From Agrypnia vestita (lineage: Eukaryota; Arthropoda; Insecta; Trichoptera; Phryganeidae): DNA of 64,000 nt. Under the pieces are notes generated by a model. The model did no database searches. It saw only the letters and a list, made by a program, of their open reading frames with translations, and was not told the DNA's origin. Location of the stretch: the NCBI GenBank assembly GCA_016648135.1, contig JADDOH010000133.1:124001-188000 (forward strand), read 5' to 3'. Numbering within the stretch: the first letter of the stretch is position 1; the number at the start of each line of letters is the position of its first letter. Below are positions 24,101 to 39,100 of this stretch, in pieces. The translations under genes were made by a program, and so were the position numbers.

Positions 24101-27100
24101 TATATATAATATTTTTTTTTTCTTACTAGAGTATATAATATACATATGTGTTAGCAATAAAAGCCCTTCACCTGAGTGGTGTTAGTACCTGACATAATGA
24201 ATAATGCAAAAAGATTCTTCCATAAGTTTGCAGGACAAAAAAGGATTCATGAATTATATCTGTATTATAGTATAATAATTGTATTTTGTTTGTGTAATTT
24301 CATTTAATGGTTCAAAGCAAACCACTATTAGTATTGAAAAATTAAATATACATTTGAAAACTTGAAAATAATGTTATTTGCATATTTTAATAGTAACCGT
24401 TAAAGAAAAACGCCATCGGTTGGTTAGACTGAATCAAATATCTTTAACAACATTTTTTATGCATGGATTTGCCACAGACGGTATCAACATTAAAAAAGTA
24501 TTAGTAATTTTTTTTTTCCGAAAAATGTGATTGAATTTATTGTAGAAAATACCAGAGACACGAGGTAGGATTTGGTTGCAAAATTGGTTATGTCAAAGAC
24601 AACCGGATAAGGCTACCAAACAAGTTAAGAGAATAATACAAAGTGAATCTAGTAACAATTAGACATGTCAAAGATAATGTACCCCCCAAATGAAAGACAT
24701 TATAATCAGACTAGAATGAAGACAATGATACCACGCAAATGAAGTTAAATAAGAAGCAATAGCAAGGTAACCGGACATGTTAAAAAGAATCGCAACATTA
24801 AACGAAGCTAAACAACGACAAAAGTGTCGGTTGAAAAACACGTTAGAATGATTTGACTAGAGGAGGGACGATCCAACAACCGATGGCGACGTTGTTTGAG
24901 GCGCTCGCTCAGTAGCAACTTACCGTCTTCGTGCGTGCGCACCGTGATGGGGTAGCTGGGCGGGCCGTCGCCGACGCTGGTGCCGGCCAGCACCCACACC
25001 CGGTACTCGGTCCAGCGCTTCAGCTCGTCCAGCACGATGGTGGTGTCGTTGAGCCGAATGGTGGCCGCCTCGCTGTCGCTGCGGCCGGCCTCGACCAGGT
25101 GCAGCTTGTAGTAGACGATGCGCCCGTTGCTGCGCTCCGCGGGCGGCGGCAGCCACGACACCCGCACCGTGGTGGGCGACAGGGACTCCCCGCTGACGTT
25201 GCGCGGCGGCGCGCCCGGCACTGCTCACACGGCACGTTGTTAGCCCCGGTGTGTGCCCAACTCCCGCTCCGACCGAGCTCAACCGCCATAGACCATCGTC
25301 TACTTTTCGTCACTAACTCTTTGCGAAGACTAACTATGGTCAATATTGGAAAATCTATGAATAGGCTAATAGAATAGCTGCTGACATTAAGGCGATCGTC
25401 TAGCAATGTGGGCTAAGTTCGCATTTTTTTCTCGCGCGTTTACTCTGTGGTTGGAGATAATTATTAATTTTAACTAATTACAAACTTTATAAACCCTTAG
25501 TGTAACTTAACGTCTGCTGGTTTTAGTCTACGTTGTAACGGCTGTTCGGCATTTTATATAAGTTAAATGGTACGTTATTTTAATGTTAAGTAAAGGGATA
25601 TTTAAGATGCCTCAATAATAATAACTTCTCGGAATTTTCGAATAATATTTTTGAAAAGAACACAAATTTAAAATTGAAATTCTTCATATAAATGATACAG
25701 GCCTTAGATTGGATAACTTAGAAATATAAGAAATCAAGAAATGCCTGAACACTAAAACAACTATAATTAATAATCCACTGTTTGATATATTCCCCATTTT
25801 GGTGTCTACTTGTCAATTACCCCCACCACAAGTGTGGACACATCCCCGTTCAAAAATTAACCTATTTATAAAATGGGCAATGGATAGTTAGTATGCGTCC
25901 ATCCCGACCAAGTTACTCTAAGCGGTTTATACAAAAATTTTGGTTAGTTAAAATGATTTTATTCCATCCACTTATTAATTAAATTTTGCTACAGCTGTAC
26001 ACTGCGAGATCGTAACGACTTAAAGTTTTGAACTATATTGTCGGACAAACAAATGCAGAGGTAGATTCAACAGTTCCCAAAAACAGGGGTAGATTACGAT
26101 AATAATAAAAACAAAACAAAAAGGTACGCTTTGAGTTTCGGAGTTGCTAGACTGAAAGTTGAACCGCAGCATCCATCAATCATAAGTGCTTACGTGAAAA
26201 GTGTGATGATGAGATTCGATAATAAAAAGAAAATCAATAAATATCTCAACCCTTTTAAAATTAAAATTTTTAGTAGCCCCAATATTTAAACTACTTGGAA
26301 ACAATGGAATTCCATTTAGCGATGACGTATTTATACAAGTGAAAGCCCTTTGTCCGCAAGCTATCAATGCCGTATATAAACAAAGCTATTAAACTGAAAC
26401 TTGTCGAAAATCCATTGATCTCTCTTTCCAAACTATAACCATTAATTATACTAAAGTCTTAACGACGTTGAGCGGGGCGAAGAGGAAGTTGGGGCAAACC
26501 AGGACCACAGCGGCCACTCAATGGACCAACATTCAAATGACTACACTTCAATGATTTAATCACCACTTCATTTTTATTGTTACCATTATACACAAAGTGC
26601 AGATCCTCATATTGCGGCTATGCTGCATGAATCTTAAAATATTAAAATATAGACTCAATACTCAACACGGCTCAAATATTCCATGGAGTGCATGTTTCAA
26701 AATTGTCATCCTGTAAGAGATTTTTGAAAAAATGATTCTGCAAATAGTGCAATCACTGAATGCACAAAATAAAATTGTGCAGAAAACGAAAAACCAAACA
26801 AAAGGTGCGGTGCGTTAAACAGAAATCAGTCATTTGCCATTGAAAAAGAAAACAATTTAAATTACACAAAATTACACATTCTAAATAGATAAATTACCTA
26901 TATTATTTAAAAAAAATAGGAATAAAAACATGCACATCAAAAATATTCTTCGATTTAACAGATTCACGCATTCAACTCGCATCCAGCACCTTTATATGTG
27001 TGTGTAGTTCTAATGTTGTGTGTGTGTTGACAAACATCCCAAAAACTTTGGTTTTATGGGTGTACAGTTCCGAAAAGCAATCGAATAAATTTCTTCCTGA

Positions 27101-30100
27101 AAGTCCAATTGTTCCCTTAACGGCTCTAAAATGCGTAGGAACCTGTCGCCGTGCGTGAACTTTTATTTATACAAAGGAGATCACCAGATCTATCGTTTTC
27201 CACGGAGTACAATTTATTGCCCTGACCACATCCGAACGTTTTCTAGTTTCTCTCCTACGGGGCGATTAATATCGAGTGCGGCAAGGATAACCGCGCGATT
27301 CAATTCTAGGATAAAAAAACCAGCGCTGCAGATCAATAAATAGCGATAAGCTAGCAGCTTATAGCGTTGTGAATTTTTATAAAAAAATAATTACAATACT
27401 AGCATTTTAAACAAATTTAAATTACGAAAATATTCGCGAATACACAATCAGGATATTTAATCAAATTTTTTTTTTTATCGAAATGAAAAATCCAAATAAT
27501 CAATGTATCGCAAATGTTTTCGTAGATAACTTCAAACACGTAATTATTATTAAATTTCAAAGGGGGAAGGGCAAATCGCCAAAAGGCTGAACAAAAATCC
27601 GTTCAAAATAGGCACGAGGACAGTATTAAAAAATAAGTGATTTTAGAATATAAAATATTTTGAAAGGATTCTAAAAATGATCCAGTTTTTATATACACGT
27701 TGAGATTAATAATTCAATAAAATAAAAGTATCCGCCATTTTAACAGAAACACCGGTCAGAGCGAATGACGTCACGACTAAGTACCCTTCACCGTGTCTTT
27801 GAACTGTTGCCATAGACGCAATGCAGTGTTTACTTAGGCTTGACGTCATGTAGACGAAATGACAGCTGCGGGCGTTTTGGCGCGACATTAAAAATAGGTA
27901 GATTTTTGCGTAAAACTAAGTTTATTACTGATTATGATGATGTTATTTTCGGTAATAGTACCTACATTATAGAAGGCTATTTCAAAATCTGTCATCATGC
28001 CTATTCTATGAACATGAATTCATTGGAATGGCACAAGGATTGCAAGGATTTTTGATAAAGGTAAAAAAAAACAGGTTTATCGATTTGCCCCCCGGCACAC
28101 ATTGAATGGACACTGAAAAATTGTGTGTGTTTGGAGGTTGGTGCAGATCTATGTATTACACGGTGCTTGGGTGCTGGACGATCACAATAAAAATATCAAC
28201 AGTCGATTACCTACCATTTTGTTATATTTTGTGTCGTGTCCGTATTTGCAATACTTCCCCTGAGCGATTATTCTATCGGACGATTTTATTACGACAATGG
28301 TGTTTAGTGTTTACCTAAAGCCGCTGATTCCGCGAAATTGTAAAAAAGTTTGGTTGCCTTTTTAGAAAATAGAAATGCGAATATGACCCCTTTTCCTAAA
28401 AAGGATCATATTAAATAGCAACATGTAAAACAAAAGGTCACCGTCACACCAATATTCGATGTGATATATTCAGGAGTAGAATAATATCAAGAGAATAATG
28501 ATGCTCTCAATACAGGAATAAAAAAAATAAAAATTATAATGATATTTCTATACCTGCTTTACTGCTGACATTAAGGCGATCGTCTAGCAATGTGAGCTAA
28601 GTTCACATTTTTTTCTCATATCTCCTCTTGCGTTTTGTATCATAAAATTAATTAAATCAATTAATTCATAAGGTTCCACTTAAATTTACATAAATCGTTA
28701 TTAAATTAACTAACAGATTTTGCAACAATTTTAAGTAAATAATTAATAAATTATTAAACATATTTTATTAAAAAAAAAAGACATGTCGCACGTCCATACA
28801 GCCATATAAAACACAAAGTGGACTAATTTTCATAATTTCTCAAACATCGTTGGTTTGATAATTTATAAATTGTTGAAATAATCTAGATTAAGACATTTTA
28901 GGAAAATATACACATTGAAAATATACGTGGAACCTAATAAGTAAATTTTAATTTCATACCTTTCTACACAAAAATGCGATTCAAAATGCAAGAGTATCTA
29001 TGAGAAAAAACAGTGTATTTCGCTCATATTACCAGATAATCGTTATAAGAATGCAATATGTTCAAAAATTAATTATTATGATAATATTATCTGGTATCCG
29101 ATTTTCATATAGAAAAATAAACTAAGTAGCCGAAAACAGCTATTTTATAATTTCAAGAAATTATTATTGCGAATTCTCATCATTCGTTGCTTTGCAATAT
29201 TCAGCGTGGTAAATTTTTAACATACGCAACAGAGATATAGTGATACGATGATAGCATAATTTATTTATTACAGCGAAAATTTCGGTGATAATGCGGCCGT
29301 TCGGAAATCTCATTTTTTAATTATTATCTTTAAAAAAAAAACGATACCACGCGAGATGGGACCGGTTAGCCGATTTTTTTTGTTAAATCTGTTCCGCTGT
29401 ATACAATATATATATATTTTTTATTAGGTTCTATTCAGATACAATTTGTACATATTTAATTGTATGTATAATGTAATTGTTGATATTTGTGTTCTAAGTC
29501 CTCCTCACTAGGGGTTCCTGTGCTGAGGCGGACTAGTTTATACCTATTTATTTTCTATTTTTAAATTTCTACGTTGTTTTTAATAATCCTTTTAATTTAT
29601 CTGCATCGACTTGATTTAGCCATACTTTTTTTTGAACTCTTCAATCTTTTCAATATTGTAAGGTTGGAGGAAGGATGTTGTAGAGTTTTGTTGTAAAATA
29701 GGTATAGCTTCTTTGGCCAAATGTTGTGTTGAAAGATGGTATATTTCTGTTTATCATTTTACTGCCTCTCGTACTATACGCCGGTGTTCTATTGTTTTGT
29801 TTTGTGTCTTTATATGATATATTTGTTTTATGTTCGGCACGTCAAAACATTTGAAAATCTCTTTTGAGGGCGTTCTGATTGAAAGTTTTAAAATGGTTTT
29901 TATAATGCTCTTTTGCGATGTATTTAAATGGTCAGCATCGATTCATATATTTTTCTACGAATGTGACACGCGTTGACTGTAGCAAAACCTGAGTACGTTA
30001 TTTATAAAAAAAATATAATAAGTGCAGCAATAACGGTTTGAATGAAGCGATTAAATTCTATGCAAATTGAATAATACTTTGGAAGTCAACGAGTTACGTA

Positions 30101-33100
30101 CCCATCTCACAATTGTCACGAGTGAATAAATCCTTCTGAATCTCGATCAGAATTCAACACTTGTAAATGAATTTTTCGCGCTCGGCGTGTGAAAAAAATA
30201 CGATTTTCTCAAATCATCGTCGGCGCTCCTCAGGTGACAGAAACGGCATACTGACTGAACAAACGGTTTCAGCATTTAGTGGTGAGTAAATATTATATAA
30301 AAAAAAATTAAAAAAACAAGCGGAAGTCTCAGAATACGAATCAAAATTGTCTAACACAAAATAAATGTTTATAAATCATTAAAAAAAACGTGAATTTGTT
30401 CGTGCTTTTGGAATTCATTGCGTAGTATAATGTTTACGATTGAAGCTTTTTGCAATAGTAAAATGTTTCATTAAACGTAAACTGTGTAATCTCTACTTGA
30501 GTTTAATTATACTTTATATTTTAATATTCGAGTTCCGAGAATATCAGAATCTCCCGTCGACAGATGAAGTATACTAATAAAATGTATATGATATATTAAA
30601 GACGTCTCATAGAGAAGAACTAATATTTTTTATGGGAAAGTAGATATGGGAGTCATTGGATGTTAACAGGGCTAACGACCTATATTTCGGCTGGCTTAAG
30701 TTATCACTTTACACAATGTAACGTTCAAAATTTCAACCTATGACAGAATACCACATCTATAAAATTTTTGGAAGTTGTATATATATTCAAGTTTTACAAC
30801 CCGTCTCACATGTATGGTGTGATTATCAAAGCTTTTTCATTCCCATTAATTCAACACAGATGTCACTAATGAGATATATTATTTTTTCGTCTTTATGAGA
30901 CATTTATAATATATCTTGATTAATGATGACCCTGGGACAAAATCCAGTACTGTGGTCTGTAAACTGTCGAGAAAGTCAAAAATATGCTGAATAAAATATT
31001 AAATTTTCTTTTTTCAATATTCCCGTTGCAACTCCGGCTCATTATGTCAATTAATTATTAATATTTTCAAACAATCAACGAAATTTTATTTTATATATTT
31101 GAATGAAATAAATTTAGAAGATGAAAGATTCTGATACTGAAAATTCGAGTAGTAAAATATAAAGTATCATTAAACTCAAGTAGACATCACATAAATAGTT
31201 TGTTTTCCATCCATTTAAAAAAAAACTCGTTTTTAATCCGTAATACACGCCACTCAACAGCAGGCATTTAACACGGGACGAAAATAGAATACTGATGGTA
31301 CTTCCGTGTACTATATAATTATTTTTTTAATAGTATTTATAATAAAAAACTCGCAAAAAACACAAATAACAAGGGAACCAAATTAGCAACTGTCAACTTT
31401 AATAAATAAATAATAAAAATTTCCAGAATTCGAAATTTTATTTTAAAAATCGGTTTTTTATCACGTCACTCAATGAACCCGCCGTGTGGATTGAATCCGC
31501 TCAGTAATAAAACAAATCCGTCCAATATCCTGGAAACTCCGCCCCCGCGTTGTGCCTCACAAATTGAAAATTGAACATTTTCGTCACGTGGCGATCCAAT
31601 GAATAAGTGATTACAAAAAATAACTAGTCGCGTCGGTAGCAATTTAACTCTTAAATTTTTTCACCGACCGATTTGGAGAGTTTTCTCATTCCTGGAGCTG
31701 TCATCGCGCGGTTCGTGATCCTGTCGCGCGGGATTCCTGCACGCGTGATACGTCCGCCTCCCTCCCGCGGCGCACGACGCCGCGAGACGAGGCGGGACGG
31801 CGAGACAGTAGCGAAGGGAAAAACTACATTTCAAAATGAAGACTACATCACGCACACGTTCACCAGTTTGAAGACTACAAAGTGAACACTACAATTGTAG
31901 TAAAAACTACTTGAAGTGAAGTAATTGCAGTACTACGAAATGAAGTGAAGTAATGAAGTAATTGTAGTATTAATGAAGTGCAGTGTAATGAAATAAAAAT
32001 TTGGCGAGCTAAAAAAAAAGGTCAACGAGAAAAATATTTAAGAGAAATGACGATATTTTCTCCAAAGGGGAAAGGGGGGGGGGGGTTGTTACAGTTTCCA
32101 GAGATTTCTTCGTTTAGCTATATCAACTACCCAAAATTTTCTTCATGGGTCCCAAAATTTTTCAAATTTCCAGAGATTTCTTCATATATCTACATCAACT
32201 TCCCAAAAATTTCACGTAAAAAATGCACTATTTAAAGTATGTTTCTCACACTTTCGATAACTTTGAAGTGTACGTACTTTGTACAGTTCGCTTTGAAATG
32301 AAGTATACTATTTGAAATTTATACTTTCAATAACTTTGGTGTTTGTAGTTCGTAGTGTGCACTACATTTCAAAACGTGCGAAGTGTGCACTTCAATGTAG
32401 TGTAGTACTACAGGTAGTAGTGAGTACAGAGCGGACCCATCACTACGAGACAGACTCGGGCGCCCAGTTCGGATCCAAGAAAATTGAATAGATCGAACGG
32501 AATGGAGTAAAATGTGGAATAGTAATGCGGCCTCCAGTGTTATTTACCTCGCGGGTTTCTCGTACTGTTCAAATAACGAAAAAAAAACAATGCATAATAC
32601 AAAGAGCAGCGTCACTTGGAAAATGCGGGAGACGTTTGAGTTTTGAAATTTCGCTGAATTATGTATGGGGCGAAAAATTTTCGTGTGCAGAAAAACGCGT
32701 CGAGTGCCGGAGACAGTTTGGGCGCCGATCGATCAGACTTTTACACTTTTTTCGGCGATCCTCCCCGGTGTCCCCGCAATGGATCAAATTTTGACAGGGA
32801 ACAGTATTTACAACGCAGTTTGGAAACAATAAAGAACACTTTATTATAATATATCACAAATAATTTCTCCTCATTTATATTTATTTTATTTCGTAAAACA
32901 CAAATTATCAACGCGTCATTAATGACTCTAAATCTGGCATCAAAGTACGACGTAAGAATATTTTATAAAAATCTGAAAGCTAACACGCTATAAAATACAC
33001 TTTTAATGGGGGACAAATTAGAAGACTTATGAATATTGCGAATTTTATTTGTGGTCATAAACGTTTGAACGATTGTTAGATAATTTTAAATTGAGGCTAC

Positions 33101-36100
33101 GTCATGAAGAACAAACCGAGCTTACTTCTACTTGGATGTAATAATTAAACGTTCTAGTTAGAGTAGAGAAAAAGCCTAGATTGGTATTGTAAATCATAGT
33201 ATGAAACAGGCTTGGAGATTTCAATGTTTGGAGAGCGGTGTTAAAATGTTAATGTATTGAGTATTTTTATTTATTATTCTAAAGGACACGTGTATATTTG
33301 GACTCATTTTCCATAAATTACTTAATTTGTAATAGTGTAATTAGTAATATTTCTATATATTAAATATAAAAATATGAGACAAATATTTTAATTTTCGTAT
33401 TTTAATTTTCGTTTAAGTATATTGGTGACGTAATAAAACCGAGAAGCATTCCATGGATTAAATGACGAAAAGGATTATCTGTGGGATAAATAAAAAGAAA
33501 AAAAAGACGAATCCATTAAAAATGTACAGATAAATCTATCTATCAAAAAAATATTTAGCTATCACCGGCTATCGTAGCTCAGTGGGTATGACACAGATCT
33601 CTCACAGCGAGGCTTCGATTCCCGGTGAGGTCACAATTAATCTATAATATTTATTAAAGGACTTTTCTCTTCCGGGGATCAGCGATTCCAATTTAAAAGT
33701 AACCTTACTATGTAACGAAAAATTACAGACATATTTATATATGTGTAGTCTTGCGTGGATTAACAAAATGATTTTTTGAATGAAAAACATTTATTATTCT
33801 ATTTTCAAACAGCTGTAAATTCTATACTGCAATGAATCCCAAAAAAATTGAGTAACTAATACACACTAGGAAACGCCAGAATGAAGTATTTTTTTTAAAT
33901 AACTGTTATTAAATAATGAATAACCAAAAAACTGTAATTAATATTTTAATTTTTTTTTTTTTCAAATTAATACATTTACGTAGAATTATAAACAGTATTC
34001 GACGAATATTACTTTATCAGTCTCGATTATGAATCGATTACCAGAGCTTAGATTAAATAATTTCAATTGATTTTGAGTCTCGCTAGGACTTCAAGTGTTA
34101 TGAAAAACATGTTTTTTGTAAATCTACTCTAATAAATCTTAAAAAAAAATAAGACAAGCATCACAAATTCTGTAACGAATATATCAAAATATTTAATATT
34201 AATACACACCCGAAATATTGAAAAATATGCATGTAATAATACGAGTAAAGCTTATATATATCTGGGAAAATTCAAGCACGGATAAAATATTGGCATTTGC
34301 CTTATATTTCGACATAACATCGGTACGAACAAAAAACGAAAAATTTAATAATTTTCCGAAACCGGAGGCGACCAAGCAGATACGCGATGTCGACGAAGAT
34401 ATTGAGAGATGTTCAGTTTTCAGGATGTAACAATTGAATGAATTTTAATATCGTCATTAAAACAAAAAAAATCAAGCATAAGTTGGTATCCAATAATAAT
34501 TTATACGAAGTAGGATTATAATTATTGTGCAATTATATCTTTCGTTGTACTTATACGACACAGCAATTTAATATTAAAAATTGACGATCCCCCTATCTGC
34601 AAAAATATTTTTTCATATTGCTTTCTGAAACCACTCAATTCACTCTTATTTTAGGACAATCTTTAAAAAAATTTCGTTTAAAAAAACATACATTAAAGGA
34701 AAATTAAACTTCTTTTTAACATTTTCCAAAAATATATACACTAAATTGGATGGTTTAAGATAGTTAAACGAGAATCGATTTTATGCAGATTCGACAGTAT
34801 ACGAAGGGATAGTCGACGTGTCTTCAAACCTATACACTTAAAACATGGGAGATTTCGAAACGATATAAATGATGCTTGATTTTATTTTTTTGGCGTCTTT
34901 GTCCGTTTTTCAATAAGATACCAGGCCCATCTTCGGGAACGATGATAAATAAAAATGATAAAATTATTTCGCTTTATATATCAATAAAAATAAATACCAC
35001 GCGAACATATCTCCGTCTCCGAAACAGTTAACTTCGCATTTAAATTGAATAAATAAAAATATAAAACGACATATACACACATTTTTTATTAATTTATTAA
35101 GAAAAGACATAAAGAAAAAATCAAATTAACGAAAAAATATTTTAAATGCCACCGGGACTCGAACCACGGACCTCCATTCTATCCAGGAAAGGCGAGTTAT
35201 CTAATTTCGCCACGGCACTATGGTAAGTAACAAAAATTTTCGGCGTTATATGTAGTCTCTTTTTAATTGATTAACATTTTTATTCCATTTTTAAAGCAAT
35301 CCACTTTTTATAATAATTCACAGAACTTTGTTCTGAAATTGCAACGTTACAATAAGAATGTGTTTCCTTTAATACATATATACAATTATGTTGCTCACCT
35401 GTCAAAACTGACACCTTTAGTCGTTAAAAAAAATAATCATAACCACATTGTTGTCATAGTGCGTATATACTTTTTTGTCGGCTGCATCGGGAGGTGTCCA
35501 GAGGCAGATTTACAAGCAGGCGTATAAAGCGTTGCTTGACGGTCGCACAAAAAGCTCACCAAAGTGTTGAACACTGATATTCACGAAACAACGGCTTTAG
35601 ACAACATCTACAATTATTGTCACAGGAGTAATTAATATTTGAAGAAAGAAAATACATGAGTAGAAAATCGCTTAGAGGAGTATAGAATATGCGTCGGGAA
35701 CATTCTACCATCACGAACAGTGCAAAAATCATGAACATGAACATTAACATGTTCGCTTATAATTAATATATAAAAAATTACGAATATAATTATGATAGCG
35801 GAGACTATAGGTCAGCTCGATTTGAAAACAATTTGTGTTTGTTTTAAAGTTATTATACTACGACTATCTGTAGCAGCTGGTATTTCAGACAAAATTCTGC
35901 AGTTTTTATAGTGATGCGATGAAAATGAAGAGCAAGTGCGAGCATAGGGTAAGAGACTCAAATATTGGACGGGGCCTCAATGCTGGATACTGGCATATTT
36001 CAATAAGTCACAATTGCAATATTTTTCAATGAAACTAACAAACCAATGCAAACGGTCGCCAGGTGATCGGTGACCACTACAAGGCGTTAAAGAGTGATTC

Positions 36101-39100
36101 GTTGCCGAAATAATATTTAAAACATTCAACTGCAACAAAAATTTAACGAGATTTTGCGATTTTTATTTTTCTTGGTTTTATATACGTTATTGTGTAGGTG
36201 CTTGTTTTTTTACGAGGTTCTCTTTGACCTAGGTGTTTCAAAATCAGAGTGTAACCTAATATTGGGTGATGAAAATTACGGTACATTTTTTCTACCCCAA
36301 TATTTTAAGTAAGCAGGTATCACTATACATTTCTGTGTTTTATTTTTTCAAATGAAAATATTTCGTAATTTTTTTTTATAGTTTTCCTACAAATACACCG
36401 CTACAAATGTATTCTAGCAGATATTCAGTATAAGACTACACTGTTTTTTCCCTTATTATTTCAATCTGTTCACAATTTAAAAAAATATTTTTTATATGAA
36501 ACCTAGATATTTCCTTTGAAATTTGTGAAGGTTATTTGTAAATTAGCAAAACATAAAAATGGTATAGATTTTTTAAGTATCCAGTATTCGAGTAGCTTCA
36601 TCTGAACAATATAGCACATGTATTCATTTTTATCACATCAGCACTGATGAAATGTACTCAAAGCAAATATTTCATCATTAAATTCCTTTACAATTTAGTA
36701 TATTAAATCATAGAGTACCAAAGGAATAGATTCACTTATCACATATCGACTGGAATATTAACAATTGCGCATGCGAGGGTAGAATGCTCCTGTGGAGGTT
36801 TAACTGAGGCGGCATTAGCTGCGGCGGAGTGTAACGTCACAGGGAATGGCAGATCAGCCCCATGTCAATGGAGAGAACCTCCATTCCGTATTCCCGAACG
36901 TACACGGGACGGGCGGACGGCGTTTGCTTTGCATCGGGGATGCTCACGTACCTGTCCGGAGGGGATGGCAGAGGAATACCATTTGTGGGGTAAACAAAAC
37001 AAAAGGTGGCCCGGGCTTGCGCGCGGCTCGGCGTCACTCGACCGGGAAGTCAAAACAATATAGGGAAAAACACACAACGATTGACCACCCCACAACGATA
37101 AATATATCTCAAGTAAAAAAAATAAAAAATTATTTGAAATAAAATTCTTGCTAACGATTTTACACAACTATTCAACACTTTAAGCAAATTTTTATACGAG
37201 ACACTAGAACCTGTGGAGTGCGGCATTTAATTATTCACTTATGTTACAGATTTTATTGATAATTTATTCATATTCAAAATTCAAAGTCAACACTTTTTAA
37301 AATACCAAGTAGTATAAAAAGGACAAGCGGTGGTTGATATTTGTGTACTAGTGATTTTTAACTAGTTACCACCAAGTTGAACCGGATAACTGAATAACTT
37401 ATTAAATATTCACTGGACCAGGAATTGCAATTCCAGCAGATTGGTGATTTCATCGAAAAATTAAAGTTACTAGTGACAATCAGACAAAGTGACACCTTTT
37501 TTAATATAAAATTTATTTATGAAAATGTTTAAAACAGTATGTTAATTTGAAGATAACACAGTTCCGAGTATGAGTGTTATCTTAATTTTCTTTTTATCCA
37601 ACAAAAACAAAAAGACAATCATTGTGTGGTTTCCCTTAGTATTGTTTAAATTAAGGAAAAAATAATATTATATACACATTTGCCAAATAAAAGCGATTTC
37701 GAATTTTTGTAGGAATATGAGAAAGCAAACCCGTCCGTCAACCGTGACGTAAGCATCGAACAGAGATAAACGAAAACCTACACAAACATAATAGACAGGA
37801 GATAAGTATTACTTTTGACAAAGGATATCACTGACTCGTTAATATTTCAGAAAGCATATCTGGTAAATTAATTGTGTAGGTGAATAACTTTTGTCAGTGA
37901 GAAAAAGAAGGATTGACTAGTTATGCCTGTGTAGATTTGCGTCTTTGATGAGTTAGTCATGTGTTGCGCATGTGTTATCGCGCATGTGATGCGCATGTGA
38001 TGTAACAATGCGGGTGGCGTCCGAGGGCTGCATGAGTGAACTTGCTGTGGATCCTTACCGTACTGCTTGGTGCGGACGGGAACGGGGGGTGTGTTGGCCC
38101 CCTCGCCCCTCTGCGACCTCGCCGCGAGCCACACGTAGTACAGGGTGTTCGGATACAGGCCGCTTAGGGTGTAGCTTTCCGATATCGGGATCCGTCTACA
38201 GAGAAACAGAAGGCGTTTCAAACAATTGAGTGTCGAATTGATTTAAATTTTTGATAATAAATACATCTGACGTTCACGGAGCTATCAAATTCCTGACCTG
38301 TGGTGTTTTTCTTTCGCGTACGTGTCATTCCAGTAGAGCTCGTAGCTGACAATATTCTCACCAGAGTGCGTGGGCTTACTCCATTGCAGAGTAACCGAGG
38401 TCTCTCCTATATCTGTCGCTCGCAAGTTTGAAGGTTGCGAAGGTACCCCTGAAAAAAACAAAAGCGTTCACATTTGCGGTACTTCTCGAAATATTGCCAA
38501 GAAAATTGCGTCTGTTTTTATATGCTTCTATTTAACTCTCTTTGACTGTCTGTTTGTTTCCGACTAGCTAGAGCTCTGAAACTTTCAACATTATTAAATC
38601 ATTTTCGACATGATTTGGTAATTATTTGGATTAAAAATGATTATTGAAGATTAAATGCCTACGTTGCTTCGAAATTCATAAATATTAGTGTGAAAAATGT
38701 TCCGATTTCAAATTTATAGATTTTAGACGGCAGATTAAATATCAACACTAGGCGTCAGAACAAAATGTTAAATTTCGATAAATTATGATCGTGTTGAATT
38801 TAGAACGTGCAATATAACATATGCCACTATTTTCTGCAATTAAATTTTCATAGCCATGTGCCAATCCTTCACCATCTAGTTTTTTTATGAATTTGTTTAT
38901 TCTTTACCTTGCTGTGTTTTGACCTGGACGGGAGCAGACAGAGGACCAGGCCCAACAGAGGTGAACGCCTGCACCCTTATCGTATACACAGTCAAAGGAG
39001 TCAGTTCGCTTATGGTCGTCAATTGATTGTTGTCCACCTGCAAAAAGAGGCCACGAAAAAATGATAAAATTGAACAAACAAACAAAACACAGATAGCCAC

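Larger units (their letters stand above)
21670..24923 (-). other. Lar FN4-FN5 intron
   Basis: 3.25 kb. Contains the candidate 9-nt microexon (22365-22373) and a GC-rich island (22440-23560). The rest (23570-24800) is AT-rich with nothing recognised. Confidence 0.8.
25221..38058 (-). other. Lar FN3-FN4 intron, 12.8 kb
   Basis: Largest intron. Contents from right to left: AT-rich DNA, GC-rich patch 36740-37050, tRNA-like sequences at 35147 and 33562, a GTAGT-rich block 31650-32450, half a foldback repeat at 30621-31000, a LINE remnant 29480-29990 and a pair of short direct repeats (28559, 25374). No nested gene recognised. Confidence 0.8.

Noticed and set aside
24920..25406. Long ORFs on both strands over the FN4 exon
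   Set aside because: Shadow frames of a very GC-rich exon; only the Lar frame is supported by splice phases and FN3 motifs.
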